Origin: JBCCGE01 sp039029455
Lineage (GTDB): Bacteria > Pseudomonadota > Gammaproteobacteria > Arenicellales > Poriferihabitantaceae
Assembly: GCA_039029455.1 (NCBI GenBank)
Contig: JBCCGE010000044.1
Location: 1-25,925 of the forward strand
DNA: 25,925 nt
Direction of reading: 5' to 3'
In this document: positions 1 through 7,881 of the stretch, piece after piece
How positions within the stretch are numbered: position 1 is the first letter of the stretch
Layout of the letters: each line of letters begins with the position of its first letter
The notes under the pieces: model-generated
The model's database searches: none
The model's input: only the letters and a program-made list of their open reading frames with translations
Told to the model about the DNA's origin: nothing
Made by a program: the position numbers and the translations under genes

Positions 1-53
1 ATGCTTCGAAGCATGAAACTCTGAGTTGATTGAATCGGGACAGAGGTTATTTA

Positions 54-1715
54 ATGCATGCGAGGCCCGAACATATGATCAATTTTGAAACCCACCCTGA
101 TCGGTACCGTCACTGGCGACTAAACGTCACTGATCACATCGCAACGCTGACAATGGACGTCGATGAGAACGCCGGACTGACCGGGGATTATCTCCTTAAA
201 CTGAATTCCTACGACCTCAGTGTTGATATTGAACTCGCCGACGCGATTCAGCGTCTTCGTTTCGAACATCCCGAAGTCACGTCCGTCGTTGTTGATTCTG
301 GAAAAGACAAAGTGTTTTGTGCCGGTGCCAACATTCGGATGCTGGCGGCCGCGAGTCACGAACACAAGGTTAATTTTTGTAAGTTTACCAATGAAACCCG
401 CAACTCCATCGAGGATGCCGGACGACATTCGGATCAACACTATATTGCCGCAATCAAAGGCGCGTGTGCCGGCGGTGGATACGAGCTGGCGCTGGCCTGC
501 GAAAAAATTATTCTGGTCGATGACGGTGCGGCTTCCGTCGCACTACCCGAAGTACCGTTGCTGGCAGTGCTGCCGGGTACGGGTGGACTGACTCGCCTTA
601 CGGATAAGCGCAGGGTGCGGCGGGATCGTGCCGATGTGTTCTGCTGCATTGAAGAAGGTATCAAAGGGCAGAAGGCGGCCGACTGGAATCTGGTCGACGC
701 GATTGCCCCGGCAAGTCGCTTTGAAGAAACGGTAAATGATGTTGCCGCAGGTTTTTCGGGCGCTGCACCGAAAGCCAATGCGGGTGAGGGCGTGCCGCTC
801 AACCCACTCAATAAAACTATCGATGGAGATCACGTTCGGTATGGTTTTCTTGAGCTGTCCATCGATCGTGAAGAATCCGTCGCCACACTGATGTTGTCCG
901 GACCGGACAGTTCGGCGCCGGACGATAGCGCGAGTGCCATACAGCATGGAGATGGATACTGGTTTTTGCAACTAGCACGAGAAATTGATGATGCGTTGTT
1001 GCATTTGCGATTTAACGAAACCGAGATTGGCGTACTGTGCCTGCGGTCACGCGGTGATCCGGGTCGGGTGCTGGAATTTGAAGAGCTCCAGAACAATGAC
1101 GACGACTGGTTTATCAGTGAAGTCAATCTGTTATGGACACGGGTACTGAAGCGGCTCGATCTGACCTCACGATCACTGGTGGCTCTGATTGAACCAAACA
1201 GCTGCTTTGCCGGTACATTGTTTGAACTGGTACTCGCCTGCGATCGCAGCTACATGACTGAAGGTGAGTTCGAGGATTTTGATAATGCGGAATCAGCCAT
1301 AACGCTGTGCGATTCCAATTTTGGTCGCTACCCGATGTGCAATGGCCTCAGTCGCCTCCAGACCCGGTTTTACGGATCACCTGATCACGTTGAAATGCTG
1401 CCCCGCAACGTAGAGTTAAACGCAGATGACGCGTTTGAGAACGGACTGGTGACGGAAATTTTCGACGACATCGACTGGGAGGATGAAATCCGCCTGGTAC
1501 TGGAGGAGCGGGCCAGCTTTTCCGCCGATGCGATGACGGCAATGGAAGCAAATCTTCGTTTTCCCGGTCCCGAGACTATGGAAACACGAATCTTCGCTAG
1601 ACTGACGGCCTGGCAAAACTGGGTGTTCCAGCGCTCCAATGCCGTCGGCGAGGACGGTGCGCTGCAGCGATACGGCAGCGGACAAAGACCAATTTTTGAC
1701 CAGACGAGAGTCTGA
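54..1715 (+). CDS. boxC: Benzoyl-CoA-dihydrodiol lyase (BoxC)
   Basis: This crotonase-superfamily enzyme acts in the cytoplasmic box pathway. It opens the dihydrodiol/epoxide of benzoyl-CoA by hydrolysis, giving the 3,4-dehydroadipyl-CoA semialdehyde and formate. The protein is 553 residues, the usual BoxC length and about twice a simple crotonase. The N-terminal half carries the crotonase oxyanion-hole segments FCAGANI (residues 88-94) and ACAGGGYELALAC (137-149). The C-terminal half is a second, diverged crotonase-like region with FAGTLFELVLACDR. I chose ATG 54 because an AGAGG sits about 8 bases upstream; an in-frame TTG at 30 would add eight residues without a ribosome site. The gap to boxB is only 20 bases, so the two are cotranscribed. 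Family assignment is firm; function follows from characterised BoxC proteins. Confidence 0.95.
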   Translation: MHARPEHMINFETHPDRYRHWRLNVTDHIATLTMDVDENAGLTGDYLLKLNSYDLSVDIELADAIQRLRFEHPEVTSVVVDSGKDKVFCAGANIRMLAAASHEHKVNFCKFTNETRNSIEDAGRHSDQHYIAAIKGACAGGGYELALACEKIILVDDGAASVALPEVPLLAVLPGTGGLTRLTDKRRVRRDRADVFCCIEEGIKGQKAADWNLVDAIAPASRFEETVNDVAAGFSGAAPKANAGEGVPLNPLNKTIDGDHVRYGFLELSIDREESVATLMLSGPDSSAPDDSASAIQHGDGYWFLQLAREIDDALLHLRFNETEIGVLCLRSRGDPGRVLEFEELQNNDDDWFISEVNLLWTRVLKRLDLTSRSLVALIEPNSCFAGTLFELVLACDRSYMTEGEFEDFDNAESAITLCDSNFGRYPMCNGLSRLQTRFYGSPDHVEMLPRNVELNADDAFENGLVTEIFDDIDWEDEIRLVLEERASFSADAMTAMEANLRFPGPETMETRIFARLTAWQNWVFQRSNAVGEDGALQRYGSGQRPIFDQTRV

Positions 1716-1735
1716 ACAGAGAGGACACGACAAAA

Positions 1736-3172
1736 ATGACCAATGTAAGCTACGACGAGTTGATTCCCAATAACGTAGGTCTCGCGGAGGATCGGCGGGT
1801 GAAAAAAGCCCTGGAAAAATGGCATCCGGGATACATCGACTGGTGGAAAAATATGGGACCTGAAGGGTTTCAGGAATCTGAAGTGTATTTGCGGACAGCG
1901 GTCAGCGTCGAGAAGGACGGCTGGGCCACGTTTGGGCATGTTGTAATGCCCGAATACCGCTGGGGTATTCTGCTCGCACCGGCCGTTCCGGATCGAAAAA
2001 TTGGCTTTGGTGATCATAAAGGAGAGGCCGTCTGGCAGGAAATCCCGGGCGAGTACCGGGCGTTGTTGCGTCGTCTGGTGGTCATCCAGGGTGATACCGA
2101 ACCGGCTTCTGTTGAACAGCAGCGTTATCTCGGAAAAACCGCGCCCTCACAATATGACATGCGTAATCTTTTTCAGATCAATGTCGAAGAAGGGCGACAT
2201 CTTTGGGCGATGGTCTATCTATTGCAGAAATACTTTGGACGCGATGGGCGTGAGGAAGCCGATGGTCTGCTGAAGCGTTGTTCCGGCAGCGAAGATCGGC
2301 CGCGTATGCTCGGTGCGTTTAACGAAGCCACGCCGGACTGGCTGTCGTTTTTTATGTTTACCTACTTTACTGATCGCGATGGCAAGATGCAGTTGGAGAG
2401 CCTGGCGCAATCGGGTTTTGATCCGATGTCGCGTACCTGTCGCTTTATGCTTATGGAAGAGGCTCATCACATGTTTGTCGGTGAAACCGGTGTTGGTCGC
2501 ACCATCCAGCGCACCTGTGAGGCGATGAATGAGGCCGGCATCGAAGATCCTTACGATATTGAGGCGGTGCGCAAACTCGGCGTTATCGACTTGCCGACAC
2601 TGCAGAAAAAAGCCAACCTGCACTATGCGCTGTCACTTGATCTGTTTGGATCCGAAGTATCGACGAATGCCGCCAATGCCTACAGTGCGGGAATTAAGGG
2701 ACGGTTACATGAAGAAAGAATCGATGACGATCACAAGCTGATTGATGACGTGTATCCGGTTCTGAAGATGGTGGACGGTAAAATTCAATCGGTGTCAGAG
2801 CCCGCACTGACGGCATTGAATATGCGACTGCGCGACGACTACACCAGTGACGCGGATAAGGGCGTCGGTCGATGGAACAAAATCATTGAAAAAACCGGTG
2901 TACAATTTTCCGTGAAACTGCCACACGTGGCGTTTTACCGACATATCGGCGAGTTCGCCGGCGCGGATGTGTCGCCGGATGGCGAGATCATGACTGCCGA
3001 GGAGTTTGAAGCCCGTCGTGACGACTGGCTTCCTTCGACCGCGGACGGAGATTTCATTAACAGTCTGATGAAATCGGAAATTCGCCCGGGACGTTATGCC
3101 TCATGGATCGCACCACCGAGAATGGGCATCAACAAAATGCCCGGCGATTTTGAATACGTTCGACTGAATTAG
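1736..3172 (+). CDS. boxB: Benzoyl-CoA 2,3-epoxidase, oxygenase subunit (BoxB)
   Basis: BoxB is the diiron oxygenase that epoxidises benzoyl-CoA, with electrons supplied by the reductase BoxA. It is 478 residues, the normal family length. The class I diiron ligand pattern is visible: Glu122, the EEGRH segment with Glu152 and His155, Asp213, and the EEAHH segment with Glu242 and His245. These match the spacing of the ligands in characterised BoxB. An AGAGAGGA stretch lies 10-18 bases before the ATG. The gene follows boxC directly. The reductase gene boxA is not in this window, so the enzyme needs a partner encoded elsewhere, possibly just upstream. Confidence 0.96.
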   Translation: MTNVSYDELIPNNVGLAEDRRVKKALEKWHPGYIDWWKNMGPEGFQESEVYLRTAVSVEKDGWATFGHVVMPEYRWGILLAPAVPDRKIGFGDHKGEAVWQEIPGEYRALLRRLVVIQGDTEPASVEQQRYLGKTAPSQYDMRNLFQINVEEGRHLWAMVYLLQKYFGRDGREEADGLLKRCSGSEDRPRMLGAFNEATPDWLSFFMFTYFTDRDGKMQLESLAQSGFDPMSRTCRFMLMEEAHHMFVGETGVGRTIQRTCEAMNEAGIEDPYDIEAVRKLGVIDLPTLQKKANLHYALSLDLFGSEVSTNAANAYSAGIKGRLHEERIDDDHKLIDDVYPVLKMVDGKIQSVSEPALTALNMRLRDDYTSDADKGVGRWNKIIEKTGVQFSVKLPHVAFYRHIGEFAGADVSPDGEIMTAEEFEARRDDWLPSTADGDFINSLMKSEIRPGRYASWIAPPRMGINKMPGDFEYVRLN

Positions 3173-3375
3173 GTGCCGCACCGGTCTGCATGCAATGCGG
3201 CCGGCGTCAGCAATATTCGAAAACGGCCGCGAACTCATTGATAAAACGTACGCGAACGTGAACGATGCCTCTCTAGTGCAATTGAGTGGTGGGTATGCAG
3301 GCCGGATTCTCAATAAACGTTCCTGCGCTTGCGTCTGTGGCGTAAAAAACACGTTGCAGAATTCAGGTCGATACA
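3173..3375 (+). promoter_or_regulatory. Spacer between boxB and the thioesterase gene, rich in TGCA, possible BoxR-type operator region
   Basis: This 203-bp stretch has no convincing gene. The word TGCA occurs five times (3187, 3191, 3277, 3296, 3355), against less than one expected by chance. BzdR-type regulators, relatives of BoxR, bind paired TGCA words, so the region could hold an operator and a separate promoter for the thioesterase and boxR. The known TGCA-N6-TGCA spacing is not seen, so this is only a suggestion. Confidence 0.25.
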
Positions 3376-3897
3376 ATGTCTAAACCTACGAAAAGCGATT
3401 ATTTCATCAAGCCACCGTCGAAGTGGCGGGACATTGACAGTGTTCCGAATTGCGATGCGCCGTTGCGTCATGTGGTGGCGGTGTCCTGGGGTGACTGTGA
3501 TCCCGCGCAGATCGCTTACACCGCAAACATTCCGAAATGGGCGCTTGCAGCGGTTGAAGCCTGGTACCGCAGTTGCCTGGGTGTTGGCTGGTTTGAAATC
3601 AACCTGGATCACGGTGTGGGTACGCCGTTTGCGTCAATCAACCTGGACTTTCACGCGCCCGTAACGCCCCGTGCTGACATGGAAATCACGGTGCTTGTGT
3701 CTAAATTAGGCAACTGTTCGCTTACGCATGCGCTTGAAGCCCGACAAGGCGATGTTTTGTGCTGGAGCGGTTCGACAACAGCTGTTTTTGTACAGACTGC
3801 TAATCTTCAACCGCTGCAGATTCCGGAAAATATGCGACTGGCGATTCGTCGTTACATAGACGCACAAGGTGACTCACGCGTCGATGCACAGGGCTGA
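3376..3897 (+). CDS. Hot-dog-fold acyl-CoA thioesterase (4-hydroxybenzoyl-CoA thioesterase type)
   Basis: This is a 173-residue protein with the 4-hydroxybenzoyl-CoA thioesterase signature in WGDCDPAQIAYTANIPKWAL (about residues 38-57). The Asp in DCDPAQI sits where the catalytic Asp of the Pseudomonas enzyme lies. It is somewhat longer than the usual 130-150 residues, with an N-terminal extension. Placed between boxB and boxR, it probably hydrolyses benzoyl-CoA or another aryl/acyl-CoA of the pathway, releasing trapped CoA when the flux is unbalanced; that role is inference from context. An AGGT lies about 9 bases before the ATG. It ends 21 bases before boxR, so the two are likely cotranscribed. 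Confidence 0.88.
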   Translation: MSKPTKSDYFIKPPSKWRDIDSVPNCDAPLRHVVAVSWGDCDPAQIAYTANIPKWALAAVEAWYRSCLGVGWFEINLDHGVGTPFASINLDFHAPVTPRADMEITVLVSKLGNCSLTHALEARQGDVLCWSGSTTAVFVQTANLQPLQIPENMRLAIRRYIDAQGDSRVDAQG

Positions 3898-3918
3898 CGT
3901 AAACAACTCGGGGTCTAA

Positions 3919-4815
3919 ATGAAATCAGTGGCAAAATCTGAAGAGAAAGAGACGTTAAAGCACGGCCTTTCCGACAACCGTTATCTTGAACGGGTGGGGA
4001 TTCGAATTCGACGACTGCGCAAAAAACAGGGCTTGTCGAGACGACGCCTGGCCGGATTGTCCGGCGTGTCGGAAAGATACCTCGCACAGATTGAAACCGG
4101 TACCGGAAATATATCGATACTGTTGCTGCGTCAGATTGCGCGCGCGCTGAATGTGGTTGTTGAAGAATTATCGTCTGAGAAAGACATCGATATCGAAGCG
4201 GTGAGTATCATATCGGCGTTGCGGGAAGCCAGTCCTGAAAATCGCGCAAACTTTTTGCACATGTTCGATGAGTGGCAACAGGCGCACGGACAAGTGCATC
4301 AGCGAATTGCACTGATCGGACTTCGGGGTGCAGGCAAAAGTACGCTGGGTTTTCGCGTTGCACAACAACTGGACATTCCGTTTCTTGAAATCAATGAAGA
4401 GATAGAGCGCGAATGCGGCATGAAGATGTCCGAAATTCTGGGTCTCTACGGTGAGCAGGGATACCGCAAACTTGCGCAGAGAAGCATCGCGGCCATCAAG
4501 GCAAAACACAATCGTGTCATTCTCGCGGTCGCTGGTGGCATGCTGGTAGAGTCGGAAATCTTCGAGAGTCTGCTGTCGGCCTTCCATACGGTCTGGCTGC
4601 GCGCGGATCCTGAGGATCACATGCTGCGCGTTCAGCAGCAGGGAGACGACCGACCCATGGCCGGACATCCCGAAGCCATGCGTGAACTCAAGCAGATTCT
4701 GGAAACTCGTGGTCGTCACTATGAGCGAGCCAGAATGAGCATAAACACCAGTGGTAAGACCATCAGTCAGAGTCATATGGAGCTGGTTCGGGCGGTAAAA
4801 AGTCTCCTCATCTAG
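3919..4815 (+). CDS. boxR: BoxR/BzdR-type transcriptional regulator with shikimate-kinase-like domain
   Basis: This 298-residue protein joins an N-terminal XRE/HTH_3 DNA-binding domain (about residues 27-84, including LSRRRLAGLSGVSERYLAQIE) to a C-terminal shikimate-kinase-like fold (about 128-298). A linker of roughly 40 residues lies between them. The Walker A motif GLRGAGKST is intact at 134-142. In characterised BoxR and BzdR the kinase-like domain senses benzoyl-CoA rather than phosphorylating shikimate, and the protein represses the catabolic genes until the inducer appears. Its position at the end of the box genes supports that role here. A GGGG(T) run lies about 6 bases before the ATG. 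The alternative, a true shikimate kinase, is unlikely given the HTH fusion and the neighbours. Confidence 0.93.
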   Translation: MKSVAKSEEKETLKHGLSDNRYLERVGIRIRRLRKKQGLSRRRLAGLSGVSERYLAQIETGTGNISILLLRQIARALNVVVEELSSEKDIDIEAVSIISALREASPENRANFLHMFDEWQQAHGQVHQRIALIGLRGAGKSTLGFRVAQQLDIPFLEINEEIERECGMKMSEILGLYGEQGYRKLAQRSIAAIKAKHNRVILAVAGGMLVESEIFESLLSAFHTVWLRADPEDHMLRVQQQGDDRPMAGHPEAMRELKQILETRGRHYERARMSINTSGKTISQSHMELVRAVKSLLI

Positions 4816-5094
4816 TCGTTCCCGCCGGCAAAATTTGATTTTTCTCCCTTGCAGACAGTAAAGTAGCGCCTGTTTGGGCGGCGCAGGTGATACTGTGTGG
4901 CCAAAAATCACAAAAATGACGAACGGCAATTTGAGGTGGTTGTCTGCGTCCGGAGTGTGGGTGTCCCTGTTCAGTGGGGATACAGCTGACGTCAATTAGG
5001 ATGCGTGCGATAAAAAGACGCGGTCGCCTGATCCGTTACAAACACTCCGACCATCACGACACCACAATAACCTGCGAGTACGGGACACGTTCTT
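4816..5094. other. Intergenic spacer between boxR and the OmpA-family gene
   Basis: This 279-bp stretch has no supported gene. It contains a small CGCC/GGCG hairpin near 4867-4880 with no following T-run, so it is not a convincing terminator. I see no well-spaced promoter, although transcription of the gene at 5095 must probably start here. Confidence 0.4.
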
Positions 5095-7188
5095 ATGACG
5101 ACAACAAAAACCAAACTCCTCTGGGGCCTGCTAGGGCTCATACTGCTCTGGATTCTGATGTTGATTTTTAAATGGGATCCCATTGAAAAAGATATTAATG
5201 GCCGAGTAACCAATGAACTCAAGTCCGGTGGATTCGACTGGGCAACTGTGTTTGTTGATGATCAGGGACGAGACGTTACCCTTCAGGGTGTCGCGCGCTC
5301 TGAAGAATCGCGGGATGCGGCTGAAAAACTCGCGCTGTCGGTACCCGGTGTGCGCGTCGTTGATGCAGATGGCGTGGAGATTGTTCCTCTTAAGGACGCT
5401 TCGCTCGGTGTCTCCGTTGATGACAGTCAGGTCAGTCTTTCGGGTTCCATTCCTGATCAGTCTCTGGCAGACAGCATTTCAGCGGCAGCGAGCAGTGCAT
5501 TCGGATTACCGGTTGCCAGTGATTTGACGGTGAGCCCGGACTTTTCCGTGCCGGAGTGGGGTGCTTCGGTTCCGGGTGTTCTGGAGTCGATGAAAGGCAT
5601 GATCACCCCTGGCGTGTCGGTTGACAGCGGCAAGCTATCGCTGTCGGGCATCGTTCGATCTGACGCTGAGCGCCAGGCCGTAATCGATACCGCTTCATCA
5701 GCAAGTGGTTTCGCGAATGTAGATGGCAGCGGAATTGATGTGGTTGAGCTGACCGATCCGGAGTTCCGGTATTCGGTTGCAGGCGATGGTGCGGCATCAG
5801 TTTCCGGAAGTGTCTCCGGTGATGGAATAAAAAGTGTCCTCGAGGACCAGCTGAGCGCAGCTCATCCGGATGGATATGACAATCAGCTGCAAGTCTCGCG
5901 CGACACAGCTGAATCGGATTGGACGGATCAGGTCGCCGCGCTCATTCCAGCAGTTAGCCAGCTCGAGGAGGGTGGTCTGAATCTGGTTGGCAACTCGGGT
6001 CGCGTCTCTGGAGGCGCTAAAGATTCGTATGCGCTATCGGCGGTCGGTCAGGCCATATCGGACAATCCATCGTCCGTGAACTGGCAGAATGATGTCGAGA
6101 GCCTGCTGCCGGAACAGGCGTCGATCGATTTTTCTATTGCTGATCGCACGGTGAATATCTCCGGTGCACTGCCGAATCAGGACCTCGCGGAAAACCTGCG
6201 CTCACTGGGTACTCAGGTAGCGGACCAGACCCGGGGCAGCGTTAATTCGGACAATCTCCTTGTCGACCCAAATATTCCGGACGCGCAATGGATTCGCGGC
6301 GCCAATTTACTGGTTCCTGAACTCACCCGTCTGCAACAGCCGCAGCTGAGCATCCAGGGCTCTGACATGCGCATCAGTGGCATGGCCATGAATCAGGAAG
6401 ATTTTGACCTGCTAAATGGCCGGATTCAGCAAATGTCCGGCGTGTTTGATCTCAATACCCAAAATGACATAGCGCTGGATCAGGTGGCTGTGCAGCAGGC
6501 AGCGGAAGAGGCGGCCAGAGTTGCGGCCGAAGAAGAGGCTGCTCGGCTCGCTGCTGAAGAGGAAGCCGCCAGAGTCGCCGCTGAAGAAGAGGCTGCTCGG
6601 CTCGCTGCTGAGGAGGAAGCTGCCCGACTCGCCGCTGAAGAGGAAGCGGCTCGATTGGCCGCCGAAGAGGAAGCCGCCCGACTCGCCGCTGAAGAGGAAG
6701 CGGCTCGATTGGCCGCCGAAGAGGAAGCTGCTCGCCTCGCTGCTGAAGAAGAAGCCGCGCGACAGGCCGCTGAAGAAGAGGCCGCTCGAAAAGCAGCCGA
6801 GGAGGCTGCGCGTGCATTGGCACAACAGTGTGACAACAGGATTGATGGTTTGCTGGCCGACAAGAAAATTGAATTCGCTCTTGGAAGCTCTGCATTGGCT
6901 GAATCCAGCCAACCGCTGTTACAGCGTATCGCCGACGTTCTCGGTGACTGCGCCAATATTGCGCTGGAAGTCTCCGGCCACACTGACAGTACGGGTAGCG
7001 CAGAGACCAATCGCGCACTCAGCGAAGCTCGGGCGAGCGCTGTAGTTGAGGCACTGAACACGCTCGGCGTGGACACATCGCGTCTGACCGCCGTCGGTTA
7101 TGGCAGCGAACTGCCTGTCGCCGACAATGATACAGACGAGGGGCGGGCTAAAAACCGTCGCATCGAATTTAACGCAAAGACACAATAA
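5095..7188 (+). CDS. Membrane-anchored BON-like repeat / OmpA-domain envelope protein with long Ala-Glu repeat
   Basis: This 697-residue protein probably links the inner membrane to peptidoglycan. Residues 8-27 form one hydrophobic segment (a membrane anchor or uncleaved signal). Residues about 40-460 contain at least six degenerate BON-like modules, each with a core such as LSLSGIV, VSLSGSI or VNISGAL followed by a helix. Residues 469-575 are a repeat of nine residues, consensus AAEEEAARL, expected to form a long rigid charged helix. Residues 580-697 are an OmpA C-terminal peptidoglycan-binding domain with SGHTDSTG, LSEARA and KNRRIEF. Two cysteines (579 and 619) in this last part could form a disulphide. 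The order anchor-BON-OmpA recalls mycobacterial ArfA/OmpATb, but with more BON modules. The next gene follows after 13 bases. The specific role is unknown. Confidence 0.85.
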   Translation: MTTTKTKLLWGLLGLILLWILMLIFKWDPIEKDINGRVTNELKSGGFDWATVFVDDQGRDVTLQGVARSEESRDAAEKLALSVPGVRVVDADGVEIVPLKDASLGVSVDDSQVSLSGSIPDQSLADSISAAASSAFGLPVASDLTVSPDFSVPEWGASVPGVLESMKGMITPGVSVDSGKLSLSGIVRSDAERQAVIDTASSASGFANVDGSGIDVVELTDPEFRYSVAGDGAASVSGSVSGDGIKSVLEDQLSAAHPDGYDNQLQVSRDTAESDWTDQVAALIPAVSQLEEGGLNLVGNSGRVSGGAKDSYALSAVGQAISDNPSSVNWQNDVESLLPEQASIDFSIADRTVNISGALPNQDLAENLRSLGTQVADQTRGSVNSDNLLVDPNIPDAQWIRGANLLVPELTRLQQPQLSIQGSDMRISGMAMNQEDFDLLNGRIQQMSGVFDLNTQNDIALDQVAVQQAAEEAARVAAEEEAARLAAEEEAARVAAEEEAARLAAEEEAARLAAEEEAARLAAEEEAARLAAEEEAARLAAEEEAARLAAEEEAARQAAEEEAARKAAEEAARALAQQCDNRIDGLLADKKIEFALGSSALAESSQPLLQRIADVLGDCANIALEVSGHTDSTGSAETNRALSEARASAVVEALNTLGVDTSRLTAVGYGSELPVADNDTDEGRAKNRRIEFNAKTQ
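6499..6820 (+). repeat. In-gene tandem repeat, 27-bp unit coding AAEEEAARL
   Basis: About eleven to twelve 27-bp units in frame inside the OmpA-family gene. A higher-order 54-bp unit at 6622-6675 is repeated at 6676-6729 with only one base different, while the other units differ at many third positions. This points to a recent slippage or unequal-recombination event, so repeat number probably varies between strains. Confidence 0.9.
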
Positions 7189-7201
7189 GAGGTTAAGAGA
7201 A

Positions 7202-7732
7202 ATGATTTGGCTATTTATTCAGACCTGGTTTTGGTTGCTACTTGCCGCTTTGCTGGGGTTATTAGTGGGCTGGTGGATTTGGGGACGATCGGATGATAAC
7301 AGCGCTGAGCTGGCGTCACTGAGGAAACAACTGGAGGACTGCCGTCGTGCTGCAGCGGATGCGAGCGCTTCCGGGGCAGGTTCTGCCGCTTCGGGTGGAG
7401 CCCAGGCAGCCGTTAGTGATACGGCTGCAGCGGTGGCTGAAATCAGTGATGACTGGAAACCGGTTGGCCTGGACGCACCGGACGGCGAAGCAGATGACCT
7501 TAAACGCATCAGCGGCGTTGGCCCCGTGATCGAGAAAACCCTGAACGGTCTCGGCATCTACCATTTCCGTCAGGTTGCGGCGTTCACGCCGGACAACGTC
7601 AAGTGGGTCGACAACTTTATCGATTTCCCGGGTCGAATTGATCGGGAAGGGTGGGTTGATCAGGCTGCCAGGCTCGACAGCGGGCAGTCGACAGATTTCT
7701 CCAGTCGATACGACAAAGGCGAGACCTCCTGA
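7202..7732 (+). CDS. Small membrane-anchored protein with C-terminal helix-hairpin-helix-like domain
   Basis: This 176-residue protein starts with a strongly hydrophobic, Trp-rich segment (residues about 3-27, including TWFWLLLAALLGLLVGWWIW). A short coiled-coil-like stretch and an Ala/Ser/Gly-rich linker follow. The C-terminal 70 residues include DDLKRISGVGPVIEKTLNGL and FIDFPGRIDREGWVDQA. That pattern is the helix-hairpin-helix-like domain found at the ends of some NuoE and envelope proteins. The reading frame is open upstream to 7100, but ATG 7202 is chosen because it follows the OmpA-gene stop and has an AAGAGGTTAAGAG ribosome site. It is almost certainly cotranscribed with the BON-OmpA gene and may be its partner. 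Its function is not known; the domain does not by itself prove DNA binding. Confidence 0.82.
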   Translation: MIWLFIQTWFWLLLAALLGLLVGWWIWGRSDDNSAELASLRKQLEDCRRAAADASASGAGSAASGGAQAAVSDTAAAVAEISDDWKPVGLDAPDGEADDLKRISGVGPVIEKTLNGLGIYHFRQVAAFTPDNVKWVDNFIDFPGRIDREGWVDQAARLDSGQSTDFSSRYDKGETS

Positions 7733-7747
7733 AATCACAGAAGTATC

Positions 7748-7784
7748 GCCGGATCGATGGCAACAGGCCTCGGTCCGGCATTTT
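7748..7784 (+). terminator. Possible terminator after the BON-OmpA/HHH gene pair
   Basis: A 9-bp stem (7748-7756 with 7771-7779, one G-T pair) encloses a 14-base loop and is followed by a short T run. It lies 16 bases past the stop codon. The large loop and short T tract make it a moderate candidate only. Confidence 0.4.
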
Positions 7785-7822
7785 GTAGAATCAAGCTAGT
7801 GTTTTTAGTCGAGCGCGTCTGG

Positions 7823-7855
7823 CGCATTTGTCCAAACGCATTCGTCCAAACGCAT
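7823..7855. repeat. 14-bp tandem repeat in a convergent spacer
   Basis: CGCATTTGTCCAAA at 7823-7836 is followed by CGCATTCGTCCAAA at 7837-7850 and a further partial CGCAT. The copies differ by one base. It lies between two convergent transcription units and has no evident coding role. Confidence 0.8.
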
Positions 7856-7881
7856 GGGGGACGATCTGACCGTCCGGCAGT

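Noticed and set aside
1..14. Perfect 14-bp palindrome at the left edge (ATGCTTCGAAGCAT)
   Set aside because: It is short, lies at the window border with no context to the left, and could be the tail of a gene, a terminator stem or chance. No T-run follows.
3195..3383. 62-residue open frame between boxB and the thioesterase gene
   Set aside because: No recognisable family, no ribosome site, and it runs into the thioesterase start; better explained as a regulatory spacer.
3919..4815. Shikimate kinase (AroK) call
   Set aside because: The kinase-like domain is fused to an XRE DNA-binding domain and sits in a benzoyl-CoA catabolic cluster, which fits BoxR/BzdR.
4867..4880. CGCC/GGCG hairpin after boxR as a terminator
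   Set aside because: Four-base stem without a following T-run.
6452..7076. Long open frames on the minus strand, and a second plus frame, across the Ala/Glu repeat
   Set aside because: They are by-products of the repetitive, GC-rich coding sequence of the OmpA-family gene; their proteins are low-complexity Ser/Ala or Arg/Pro runs without motifs.
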